From positions 1-35,743 of the IMG/VR virus record IMGVR_UViG_3300044675_008009: a DNA stretch of 35,743 nt; one strand, given 5' to 3'. The position numbers and the translations under genes are program-made. Every line of letters starts with the position of its first letter. The first letter of the stretch is position 1. Origin of the DNA: a virus. Positions 22,412 through 30,490 of the stretch are shown here, piece by piece. The notes below the pieces were generated by a model. It was not told the DNA's origin. It worked only from the letters and a program-made list of their open reading frames with translations, and searched no databases.

Positions 22412-25400
22412 TTATAATTCGTTCACAACATATAGTTTAAAGAATCTGTCGATCGCAGTCTTACCGTTATTTAACCCAAAATAGAAATGATATGGTGCAC
22501 CAACTATAATAGAATCCAAGAACGATGTGCTTGGTGATCCTTGTGTCACATTTGAGGATGAGTACTGTGGTACACCATTTACATAATTACTTATGAAACC
22601 GTTTTGAGTTGTTGTCGTCCTATATTTTTCACCACCAGTTACGAAATCTAAATCTTGATACTTTTTGAAAAAGAATCCCTGTGAGTTATTATTAGGTGTT
22701 AAAACCGGATATGTCGTGGTGAACCAATTGTTATCCTCCGAACCAAATATGTTTGGGGTTCCTGCATATACAGTTGGTATTCTAACTTGCCATCTATAAT
22801 GCGGGACTTCCTGAGATTTAGGATATCCAAAGTCTTCCTCAATTAGTGGGTTAAAATTGTAAGTTTCGATTCCCGGAGACATTATTTTTCTATAGTAAGT
22901 TTCATCGTCATTTACTTGGAAAAACAATCCCATAATAGGTTTGATTTCATCTCCGGAGAGTGTTGTTGTTCCGTTATTGTTATCACCAAAATAAATGTAA
23001 ACATTAGGGTTAGGTTGTGGTAAGTTTTCTGTAATGAATGGTAAAACTTTCCATTCAGAATTAATTGATAACATCTGAGCCCAATCACCATCTATACGAT
23101 AACCACCTCTTGTACTATTGAAGAATTGAATTATTCCTTTTCCTTCGGAACTATCACCTCCGTTTGTTATTGGTATAATTCTTTGTCTAACACCTTCATT
23201 TAATATTCTCGACAAAAACCCTAATTGGATGATATCTGAGTTATCTTGGTATGATGTAGTTTTGAGTTGGTTAGCATAATAAGATCCAAATCCATCTTCA
23301 CCAGATGAACAACAAATTTGATTAATAAAATAATCTCTTGGTCCTAAATCAGTAATGGTTGTTGGAAATTGTATTTGTTTTACATTATATCCAAAACCTG
23401 GAAAAGTTACTCCAACGGCATTAGGATTTATTTGTGGTGAGTCTTTACCAATAAACCTTTCGGTATTTTGATCCCAAGGAGATGATCTATAAAAGAAGAC
23501 ATTTGTTATGTCGTTGAACATAATCACATCATCACAATAATCGTAAACCGGATTTGCAAATGCGTCAAAGGTTGTTTGTTTATTAAAGTTAAACATATAT
23601 AAGACACCATTGATCCAGTTGTTTTGGAATACTTGTCCAAATACTCCTCTACAAGCGGCAAAGTTCATTGTAAATCTAACCTTCCATTCTAAAAATAATC
23701 TAGCATCCGCACCATATTCAAATAAATAAGTCTTGTTCAATAAACAATAACATCCATTTATCATTCTGTTTTCAGGAATTGAGCATTGACCTGTGGGTAA
23801 TACACCAACATTACCACCTGAACCTGAGTAACATTCCAAAGGTACCATACCTTCACAACTTAATGTTTCGGTAAGTGCTTGTGTTGTTGGGTCATCATCT
23901 TGACTATCACCACTATAAAGATCACCACCTGCGGTAATAAATGGATAAGCTGCGCCTCCCGATGGTGAGAATACCGCAAAGTTATCATTTTGATGTAAGG
24001 CAAATCCTGTGTTAGTTCCTGAAGCACCATTTTGTACTGTTGTAGAAGTTGGTAATCGATCACTTCTCATAACAATATTTGTTGAGTTTGAGAAGTTAAC
24101 ACCGTTGAGTGAGTATCTATAATAGGCCGGTGAATAAAGTGCGGTCAAATTACCCGCAGAATTGATTCCTGTGTAAAAAGTCGATCCTGTGTTAAAATAT
24201 TCCATATTTTGACAATCCTGATCACAAGATGGTGAACTGTTGTTATTTCCAGTTTGTAACAACATTTGATAACTATTAGTTAAATTAGTGTTAACCCATC
24301 TAATATATGTTCCTCCAACCATGTAAGCCGACTGATTCAGAGGGAGGGATCGGTTAGAAGGATTTGTTAAAATTTGGTTACTTGCTAAGTTGTTTACTTG
24401 CCATTGTCCTGGATATGGATTATAAGTACTAGAGATAGAATCGTCAGTACTTGCATAGTAATAAGGGTAATCAGAAGTAAATCCACTATAATTTCCTGGT
24501 GTAGAATCAATTGTAAATGTGAATGATGGGAAATACAAATTATTTAAAACATTTGTAAGTGTGTTGTGTGTAAGTGGTTTGTATCCCGTACCTGTTGTTG
24601 GTTGGATTGGTCTGTTGAGGTAATAACTTCCACTGATTATTGGACCTTGTCCATATGACTTACCAAACAATCTTGATAAATCATATTGAATTGTTGGTTG
24701 TTTTGCCGTGTGTGGATCGACTCCTCTTACAAAGATACAGATTTCAAAGTTTTGAAAGTCTGTCATTGTTGTAATAATGTTGTTATATGTCAGATTTGAA
24801 ACACCACAAAAATTTACACCAATTGTAACATCATGTAACAAATATGTAGAAGGGAAAAATCCAGTATTGCCGGTATTTGAATTGGCAATAAATTCATTAA
24901 AAGTAACCCCAGTAACTAATTGGAAATATTCCATATCAGTAGGATATTGGAGGTACGATTGCTCCGCACTTGGATTACCAATCACAGGTTGTTGTGAAAC
25001 TTGAGGTGAAACAACGATTATATTAGCAGCTGGTGAAGCATAGGATGTTGGTGAGTTCGGACTAGCATAAGGCACTTGTACGGGAATTGTGTTTCCTGTA
25101 ATTGTATAACCTGTTACAGCGTTATTTTGAAATTGGTTGGTGGTTGCACCTGTTAGGTTTGTTAATCTATTTACAGGTGTTGCAAGAGTTGGGTTTACAT
25201 AATTTGGGTTCTGAAAAGTAATTAAATTTCCAACACCTAAACTTGATGTAGTACCTTTATTCATTAGAATTACAAGAACTTGATCTTCATATGCTGTTGA
25301 CCCTAAAGTTGGATTTACAGTTGTTTTAATTCTGTTTACCCCTGTTCCATTTGACGCCGATGGTGAACTTTTGAAATATTTATCTCGAGTATTAAATTCG

Positions 25401-28036
25401 TTTAATTTTTGACTTAAGGTAACACTTTTTGGCCAAGCGAATCCCCTCAAATCTGTAATTGAGTTTAAATAAAGTGGTGCCCTTCTTTCTCCCACAAATA
25501 AGAAAGGTTGGGGAGCTTTTAAGAGATATTGTGGGTTTGGTATGTATTTGTTAGGTGATGTAGATGTTAAAACATCATATCCCGAAAATAACCTTCTGAA
25601 ATCTAATGCCGCCCTAACCGCAACCGATGAATCTAAACCGTTTTGTTGTCCCATCAAAGTACCCAAACTATCACAAGGGTGATATGGTCCTTCATTATCT
25701 TCATTGACCGTTAGATTTGGGTGTTCGACATTATATGACCCTGAATAGTTTACAGGGGCAACAGCAGTCTTAGGTATCGATAAAACTTCTTCACCACCTT
25801 GTGAAGCGGTACCGGCTTCATTAATTTGTTGGTTTATAGAACTTTCATCAAAATCATCATCCATTTCGGCACTTTTACAATCACAATCACAACTTGTACA
25901 ATCAGGATATGAAATCATAGGAAGTCCAATTCTTGGAAAACCTTTTATTCGTCTTGCAGCTACAATGGCAACTGCGGTGAATGCAAGGGCCAAACCTAAT
26001 TTAAATGTCGCAATCGCAACTTGACCGATCCCCCATAGAATCAACCTGACCGCTTCTAAAATGTTACCAACATTCACCACAGGACCAGCTAAAGATGCAC
26101 TTATGATTCCTGATGCAACATTAATCGCGGCTGCAGCTGTCTGAATTGATTCAATTAATGCAACTGTTGCCTCATATGAAAAATAAATTCCTAAAGCTAT
26201 AAGAACATACTTCAGAAGTGGCCACATAAATGAAATAAAGTGGGCTACAAATAATAATGTTAAGATTGGGAATGTAAGTATGTTTATAAGGATGTTGAAA
26301 ACAAAGAAAATAAAATCAAAATTTCTTATAACATCATTAACAGGAAATGTATTTACAGTTGACTTACAACTTCTGTTGTCAATTTCTTTTATACCTAAAT
26401 GTCTTGCTCTTCCTATACCGTTTTTGTATCTATCTAAGAACATTGCAGTCGTATACACTTTATTGTACTTGAACTCATAGAAAGTGTCCTTACAATCGAT
26501 AGCGTCTTGTGCGTTTGCATAATCATCCCAATCCGTACTGAACGCATATGATTTATAAACATCAAACAAGTCTTGAGGAACAAAAGTAAAATCAATATTC
26601 TGTGGTTGTTGATCATCCAAAGGACTTGCAACTATCAGTAATGTGCCTCCCGCACTAAAATCAATAGACTCAGGAGATCCAAAGTATTGATTCCCATTTA
26701 CAAAAATGGTGTAACTTTCAACATTGTAGAATACAGGACTTATTAACCCTCCAGAAGTTATTAACACAGTTTGACCTGATATTGAACCTGCAGGAATTTG
26801 GGGATAATTATATGTGTATGATTGAGTTGGGTCGAATGGATCGTTTCCTGAATTGGTCCATCCATACTCTTTAATATTTGGCACTAAAAAATCAGCTCTT
26901 AAGAAACTACCTTGTAATCCTTGTGATGTTTGCCATCTAAACTTGAATCTATACTTTCCTTTTGTTGGTACACCTACCGCAGGATCGGCAGATAAAACTT
27001 GTTGTCCAAACTCATTTGTTGTAACATAATCCAAGTTCATTGGTACATTAACCAAATAAGTTCCGTCACCATCAATAACTTTACCCGCTTGTTCTATATT
27101 CCATCTTTCAAGGATTGGTAAACCATTTGTATCTGAAAAAATTGTTTGTCTTATACCTTGTATTTCTCCTTGTCCAGCAATCAACTCACAAAGATTACCT
27201 GTATTATTTTTTGGTTTACATTTTACTTTCAGAGCATCATCATCAGTAGTTGAGATTATTGATCCCATGAAGATTGCTGTAGGTTGGATATTAATATTTG
27301 CTTGTTTTGTTAAATCAAAGTCAACTCTTGTAATTCCAATTTGACAAAGATCCTCACTTCCCCAAAACGGTCTAACATTTACAGTATAAATTAGGTTTTT
27401 GATTTGTGGTAACTCTCTTAAATTTGTAGAAGATTTGAATCTTGCTCCGTCGACTTGAGTTTCGGTTGCCAAACCTTGTTGTATTAAATCTTGTGGTGAC
27501 AACGAAAAACATCCAATGTCTGATAAGTCAACATCCATTACGATAGTTTGTTCACCAGTTGGTACCCCAAAAATCATAAAGTCTCCACTCTCATTTGTGG
27601 TCACTGTAAATCTATAATACTTGTCATATACCTCAATATATGATTCATCCATTAGAACATCCCCTTTGTTAGGAAATGAACCTGTGGACACATGTCCATT
27701 ATATGAGGGTAGTTTTGGGAGTAAATTATATCGGTAACCCTCTTCAGTGGTGTCATTAATAGTTTTGAACGGGTATATTTCTGAAATAACCGGATCTAAC
27801 TCATCTGTGTCAGTCAAAGGAATAAAAATAGACACCTTAGCATTTGGTAATCCAAAACCTCCATTGACAAATACACGACCCGTAACAACACCGTAATCAG
27901 CACAAAATCGAGTGTAAATATTATTAGCAAGAATCTTTAGAGACAATATCTCAAGTTGTTCCCAGTCTTGTTCTAAATTTACATTTATGTATTTGTCGAC
28001 ACCAACCTGTGTCCTTATTCTATATGATTTAGACAT
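22412..28036 (-). CDS. Giant baseplate-operon protein with CnaB-like domain and central membrane-like helices, 1874 aa
   Basis: This is the largest gene of the window. Residues about 48-180 resemble a carboxypeptidase-regulatory/CnaB-like beta domain (VVTGRVFVNGGFGLPNAKVS, later NESGDFMIFGVPTGEQT). Residues about 570-700 are strongly hydrophobic with several candidate membrane helices (FVFNILINILTFPILTLLFV; PLLKYVLIALGIYFSY; LALAFTAVAIVAA), ended by a basic ARRIKG and a Cys-rich CTSCDCDCK near 712-720 and an acidic patch. The remaining 1150 residues are Asn/Thr/Tyr-rich beta structure with scattered cysteines. It follows the gp6-type gene in the position gp7 holds in T4, but shows no gp7 motif. 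A TATTTAT box lies 17 bases before the ATG. It could contact or cross the host membrane during assembly or infection. Function is unknown. Confidence 0.7.
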   Translation of the reverse strand: MSKSYRIRTQVGVDKYINVNLEQDWEQLEILSLKILANNIYTRFCADYGVVTGRVFVNGGFGLPNAKVSIFIPLTDTDELDPVISEIYPFKTINDTTEEGYRYNLLPKLPSYNGHVSTGSFPNKGDVLMDESYIEVYDKYYRFTVTTNESGDFMIFGVPTGEQTIVMDVDLSDIGCFSLSPQDLIQQGLATETQVDGARFKSSTNLRELPQIKNLIYTVNVRPFWGSEDLCQIGITRVDFDLTKQANINIQPTAIFMGSIISTTDDDALKVKCKPKNNTGNLCELIAGQGEIQGIRQTIFSDTNGLPILERWNIEQAGKVIDGDGTYLVNVPMNLDYVTTNEFGQQVLSADPAVGVPTKGKYRFKFRWQTSQGLQGSFLRADFLVPNIKEYGWTNSGNDPFDPTQSYTYNYPQIPAGSISGQTVLITSGGLISPVFYNVESYTIFVNGNQYFGSPESIDFSAGGTLLIVASPLDDQQPQNIDFTFVPQDLFDVYKSYAFSTDWDDYANAQDAIDCKDTFYEFKYNKVYTTAMFLDRYKNGIGRARHLGIKEIDNRSCKSTVNTFPVNDVIRNFDFIFFVFNILINILTFPILTLLFVAHFISFMWPLLKYVLIALGIYFSYEATVALIESIQTAAAAINVASGIISASLAGPVVNVGNILEAVRLILWGIGQVAIATFKLGLALAFTAVAIVAARRIKGFPRIGLPMISYPDCTSCDCDCKSAEMDDDFDESSINQQINEAGTASQGGEEVLSIPKTAVAPVNYSGSYNVEHPNLTVNEDNEGPYHPCDSLGTLMGQQNGLDSSVAVRAALDFRRLFSGYDVLTSTSPNKYIPNPQYLLKAPQPFLFVGERRAPLYLNSITDLRGFAWPKSVTLSQKLNEFNTRDKYFKSSPSASNGTGVNRIKTTVNPTLGSTAYEDQVLVILMNKGTTSSLGVGNLITFQNPNYVNPTLATPVNRLTNLTGATTNQFQNNAVTGYTITGNTIPVQVPYASPNSPTSYASPAANIIVVSPQVSQQPVIGNPSAEQSYLQYPTDMEYFQLVTGVTFNEFIANSNTGNTGFFPSTYLLHDVTIGVNFCGVSNLTYNNIITTMTDFQNFEICIFVRGVDPHTAKQPTIQYDLSRLFGKSYGQGPIISGSYYLNRPIQPTTGTGYKPLTHNTLTNVLNNLYFPSFTFTIDSTPGNYSGFTSDYPYYYASTDDSISSTYNPYPGQWQVNNLASNQILTNPSNRSLPLNQSAYMVGGTYIRWVNTNLTNSYQMLLQTGNNNSSPSCDQDCQNMEYFNTGSTFYTGINSAGNLTALYSPAYYRYSLNGVNFSNSTNIVMRSDRLPTSTTVQNGASGTNTGFALHQNDNFAVFSPSGGAAYPFITAGGDLYSGDSQDDDPTTQALTETLSCEGMVPLECYSGSGGNVGVLPTGQCSIPENRMINGCYCLLNKTYLFEYGADARLFLEWKVRFTMNFAACRGVFGQVFQNNWINGVLYMFNFNKQTTFDAFANPVYDYCDDVIMFNDITNVFFYRSSPWDQNTERFIGKDSPQINPNAVGVTFPGFGYNVKQIQFPTTITDLGPRDYFINQICCSSGEDGFGSYYANQLKTTSYQDNSDIIQLGFLSRILNEGVRQRIIPITNGGDSSEGKGIIQFFNSTRGGYRIDGDWAQMLSINSEWKVLPFITENLPQPNPNVYIYFGDNNNGTTTLSGDEIKPIMGLFFQVNDDETYYRKIMSPGIETYNFNPLIEEDFGYPKSQEVPHYRWQVRIPTVYAGTPNIFGSEDNNWFTTTYPVLTPNNNSQGFFFKKYQDLDFVTGGEKYRTTTTQNGFISNYVNGVPQYSSSNVTQGSPSTSFLDSIIVGAPYHFYFGLNNGKTAIDRFFKLYVVNEL

Positions 28037-28053
28037 TAATTTTTCTTTTTTTG

Positions 28054-28060
28054 ATAAATA
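28054..28060 (-). promoter_or_regulatory. TATTTAT box before the 1874-aa gene
   Basis: The minus strand reads TATTTATC, 17 bases before the ATG at 28036. It lies immediately downstream of an 8-bp hairpin. It would give the giant gene its own promoter with a short leader. Inferred. Confidence 0.4.
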
Positions 28061-28068
28061 GTTTATTT

Positions 28069-28090
28069 CCTATTTTCAATAAAAAATAGG
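28069..28090. repeat. Inverted repeat between the gp6-type and 1874-aa genes
   Basis: CCTATTTT (28069-28076) and AAAATAGG (28083-28090) form a perfect 8-bp stem with a 6-base loop. No U-run follows on the minus strand, so it is not a standard intrinsic terminator. It may be an RNA processing site, a weak attenuator or an operator next to the TATTTAT box. Confidence 0.5.
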
Positions 28091-28113
28091 TTTCTTTCAA
28101 AAAAAATAAATCA

Positions 28114-29955
28114 CTAAGAGAAATTAACAGACTTAAGATTAAGAACTCTAATATTAATGTCTTTGTTTGGATATCTAACTTGGTAGATCTGAGTCGGTGT
28201 TGCAAATAAAGTGTCTGCAACTGGTTGGATTTGTCGTGTTACGGGGTCTAGATAACTCATTGAGGTTTGGGTTGATGAGTATTGACCTCCAACTTGATTA
28301 AAAAATAAAACATCTGATACTGAAACAATTCCGTTTTCAGACTGTATGAGTCTTCTTAACTCAGATATATTAACATTCTGTCCTAAATTTCTAACTAAAG
28401 GATTGAAGAAGTCTGTAACTATTTCGATTGTTTTTGCAATTATTGCTCCTTGGTTCTGACTGTTGTCAAGTACAACATCAACAGTTACGGCCAAGTCTAT
28501 TGTTTCAGCCGCCTCTATTGATATATAATCATTTATCATTCTAAAGTTAGAAAGGTAATTTGCAACATTTTGTTTCAATGTGTTCGAAACTACATTAGTT
28601 AAAACCCCACTCGAATCGTAAGACAACATCTTAATTCTTATTTTGTTGTTTTCTTCGGTTATGGCAACTTTAGCAGGTGCACCAAACTGAGCGGGCATAG
28701 TTCTTAAAATTGAATTGTAGTCATTTACAGTTACTGCTCTGTTTTGTGCCGCAAAATTAAAAGAGACCATGTTTCTAACATCTTCGGTTGTTGGTGGATT
28801 AGCTCCTCCGATTGCGGCAGTGACATTATTACATTGAAGGCTGTTGGTCACACTTACATTTGCACTTGCTGATGGACCATTTACTGCGAATGAAACAGTG
28901 CCAATTTGATTGATTGTATTGATACCAACATTACTTGATAATCCACCCCCTATTCTGTACTGAACAAATAAAGTTGTGTTAGGTGAAAGAGCCGCCCCCA
29001 TTGCATAGTTATTTGTATAACGACTAAGATCAAAACCTTTACCGTCTCTTGCGAATTCTTTTAACTGTTCATCAGCCGAAATATTACCACCACCAAAAGT
29101 TATTTTACAAAAACCTTGTGGTGTATATTCAGAAATAAACTTATTCGATGTTGTTATATATACCCCCACTTTGATACCAGGTTGGTCTGATGTTTTAGTT
29201 GGGTCTTCAACAAAAACTCTATCTTGTACTAAAGCATCTACCTCAAACCATCTATCAGGTCCTAAAGTAATAAAGTCTTGTGGGTTTGGTATTGTTGAAT
29301 ACTGTGTACCCGATTTTAATAAAACACTTGTAATACCTAAAACATTTTTTTCAGGTAAAAATAATTCCAAGTAAGGTTTACTATCGTTTGGTGTTATTAC
29401 TCTTTTGAATACTTTTGTAATTCCATTCACAACTACTTCTCTTTTTGTAATTGTGTAATTTACTAACTTACCACTAGCATCGAAGTTTGGTGTTTTTATT
29501 CTATTGGGTGATCCTTCAGCGTTAATTGGTGATGCAAAATCAATATCATAAACAGTTTCGAAAGGTTGTCCCCCACCATTAACTTGAGATCCTCTTCTCA
29601 ATATTCCACAATATCTTAAGTCTTCTCTATCACCAAAAGCAGGAACTGTAATTGAGAAGTCAACTAATGCAACTGAAGGTCTTTGACCTGGTACTTTTAA
29701 ACCGTAGGTTCTTGCAATATTGTAAACAGAATTTTTTTGTTGTGCAAACTGTAAAACAGTTTCTTGGATACTTCTATCAATTTGATAATTTAAGTTATCT
29801 GTTACCGCAGCGTTCAAATCTAACATTACAGAAAAAATACCTGCATCGTTAAAGTTTTGAACTAAGTCAGGATAGTAAGTTCTTGTAAAATTAATTAACT
29901 CAGTTCTAACTCCTTGAAAGTCCCTTACTGTATAGGAAATCTTTTTTTCTGCCAT
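28114..29955 (-). CDS. Baseplate wedge protein, T4 gp6/P2 gpJ-like, 613 aa
   Basis: The N-terminus follows the gp6 pattern: YTVRDFQGVRTELINFTRTY, then YPDLVQNFNDAGIFSVMLDL and a TDNLNYQIDRSIQE segment leading to ARTYGLKVPG. This is the helical part that in T4 gp6 dimerises to form the inner baseplate ring. The middle carries the beta-rich Baseplate_J type domain; the C-terminus (NVNISELRRLIQSENGIVSV) matches the usual alpha/beta end of gp6/gpJ proteins. The length is close to T4 gp6 (660 aa). It follows the gp25-type gene by 6 bases, the same order as in many contractile tail systems. Identification is strong by motif and synteny. Confidence 0.9.
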   Translation of the reverse strand: MAEKKISYTVRDFQGVRTELINFTRTYYPDLVQNFNDAGIFSVMLDLNAAVTDNLNYQIDRSIQETVLQFAQQKNSVYNIARTYGLKVPGQRPSVALVDFSITVPAFGDREDLRYCGILRRGSQVNGGGQPFETVYDIDFASPINAEGSPNRIKTPNFDASGKLVNYTITKREVVVNGITKVFKRVITPNDSKPYLELFLPEKNVLGITSVLLKSGTQYSTIPNPQDFITLGPDRWFEVDALVQDRVFVEDPTKTSDQPGIKVGVYITTSNKFISEYTPQGFCKITFGGGNISADEQLKEFARDGKGFDLSRYTNNYAMGAALSPNTTLFVQYRIGGGLSSNVGINTINQIGTVSFAVNGPSASANVSVTNSLQCNNVTAAIGGANPPTTEDVRNMVSFNFAAQNRAVTVNDYNSILRTMPAQFGAPAKVAITEENNKIRIKMLSYDSSGVLTNVVSNTLKQNVANYLSNFRMINDYISIEAAETIDLAVTVDVVLDNSQNQGAIIAKTIEIVTDFFNPLVRNLGQNVNISELRRLIQSENGIVSVSDVLFFNQVGGQYSSTQTSMSYLDPVTRQIQPVADTLFATPTQIYQVRYPNKDINIRVLNLKSVNFS

Positions 29956-29961
29956 ATATCA

Positions 29962-30420
29962 TTAAATATTAAGTATTATAAAATCTTGAGATTCAAAAGC
30001 TGAGTCTGTAATTCTGTAGTCAATTTTTATTTTGGCGGTATGTTCTAATGTTGCAATATTAGTAACTGTGAATTCTCTTTCTCCATTCTTGTTAATTGTA
30101 TAACCTTTGTCTTCTAATCCCATAGAGGCATCTTCGACTGTTATATTAGTGACTTGTAAATTTGGCATATAGTTTCTTACAGTATCTCTGATTTCATTTT
30201 CTATGTCAGAAAATGTTGGTCCATCTAATGGTTCAAATATATATTCATATAGTCTTGTACCAAAATCAGGTAAAAAATATCTACTACCTTTTCTTGTTAA
30301 TAATAAGTGCACAAGATTTGCCCTAATCTCCCCTTCGGTACTATTAGTAACATCGAGATATCTTCCTGTGAAAGAATCTACAAAAGGAAAAGCAATTCCA
30401 TAAGTTATACCATTAGCCAT
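29962..30420 (-). CDS. Baseplate wedge protein, T4 gp25/P2 gpW-like, 152 aa
   Basis: The signature of the GPW/gp25 family is seen at about residues 33-70: RANLVHLLLTRKGSRYFLPD, then FGTRLYEYIFEPLD, followed by an amphipathic helix (IENEIRDTVRNYMP). The family was once described as lysozyme-like but acts structurally as part of the wedge core that binds the sheath and gp6/gp7; type VI TssE is a relative. The C-terminal 50 residues finish a beta-sheet ending DFIILNI. It is the first gene of the baseplate operon. A TATTTAT box lies 7 bases before the ATG, right after the region of the nrdA terminator. Confidence 0.93.
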   Translation of the reverse strand: MANGITYGIAFPFVDSFTGRYLDVTNSTEGEIRANLVHLLLTRKGSRYFLPDFGTRLYEYIFEPLDGPTFSDIENEIRDTVRNYMPNLQVTNITVEDASMGLEDKGYTINKNGEREFTVTNIATLEHTAKIKIDYRITDSAFESQDFIILNI

Positions 30421-30427
30421 ATCACAT

Positions 30428-30434
30428 ATAAATA
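30428..30434 (-). promoter_or_regulatory. TATTTAT box before the gp25-type gene
   Basis: The minus strand reads TATTTATA; 7 bases (ATGTGAT) lie between the 7-mer and the ATG at 30420. It follows the nrdA terminator, so a new transcript must start here for the baseplate block. This is the best-placed copy of the box. Confidence 0.55.
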
Positions 30435-30455
30435 TAACTTACAGTTTTTTTAAGT

Positions 30456-30485
30456 AAAAAAAAATCACTGATTTCTCAGTGATTT
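30456..30485 (-). terminator. Intrinsic terminator after nrdA
   Basis: A perfect 10-bp stem (30462-30471 and 30476-30485, loop of 4) is followed on the minus strand by a run of about eight U residues. It begins 5 bases after the nrdA stop codon. It separates the nucleotide metabolism/replication unit from the baseplate operon. Confidence 0.88.
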
Positions 30486-30490
30486 AAATT

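Noticed and set aside
28029-28220. 63-codon minus frame overlapping the end of the gp6-type gene
   Set aside because: It overlaps the conserved C-terminus of gp6 in another frame and runs through the hairpin and box; Leu/Lys-rich content fits chance in AT-rich DNA.
29962-30420. Reading the gp25-type protein as a lysozyme
   Set aside because: The family name contains lysozyme for historical reasons; it is a structural wedge protein and no muramidase catalytic pattern is evident.
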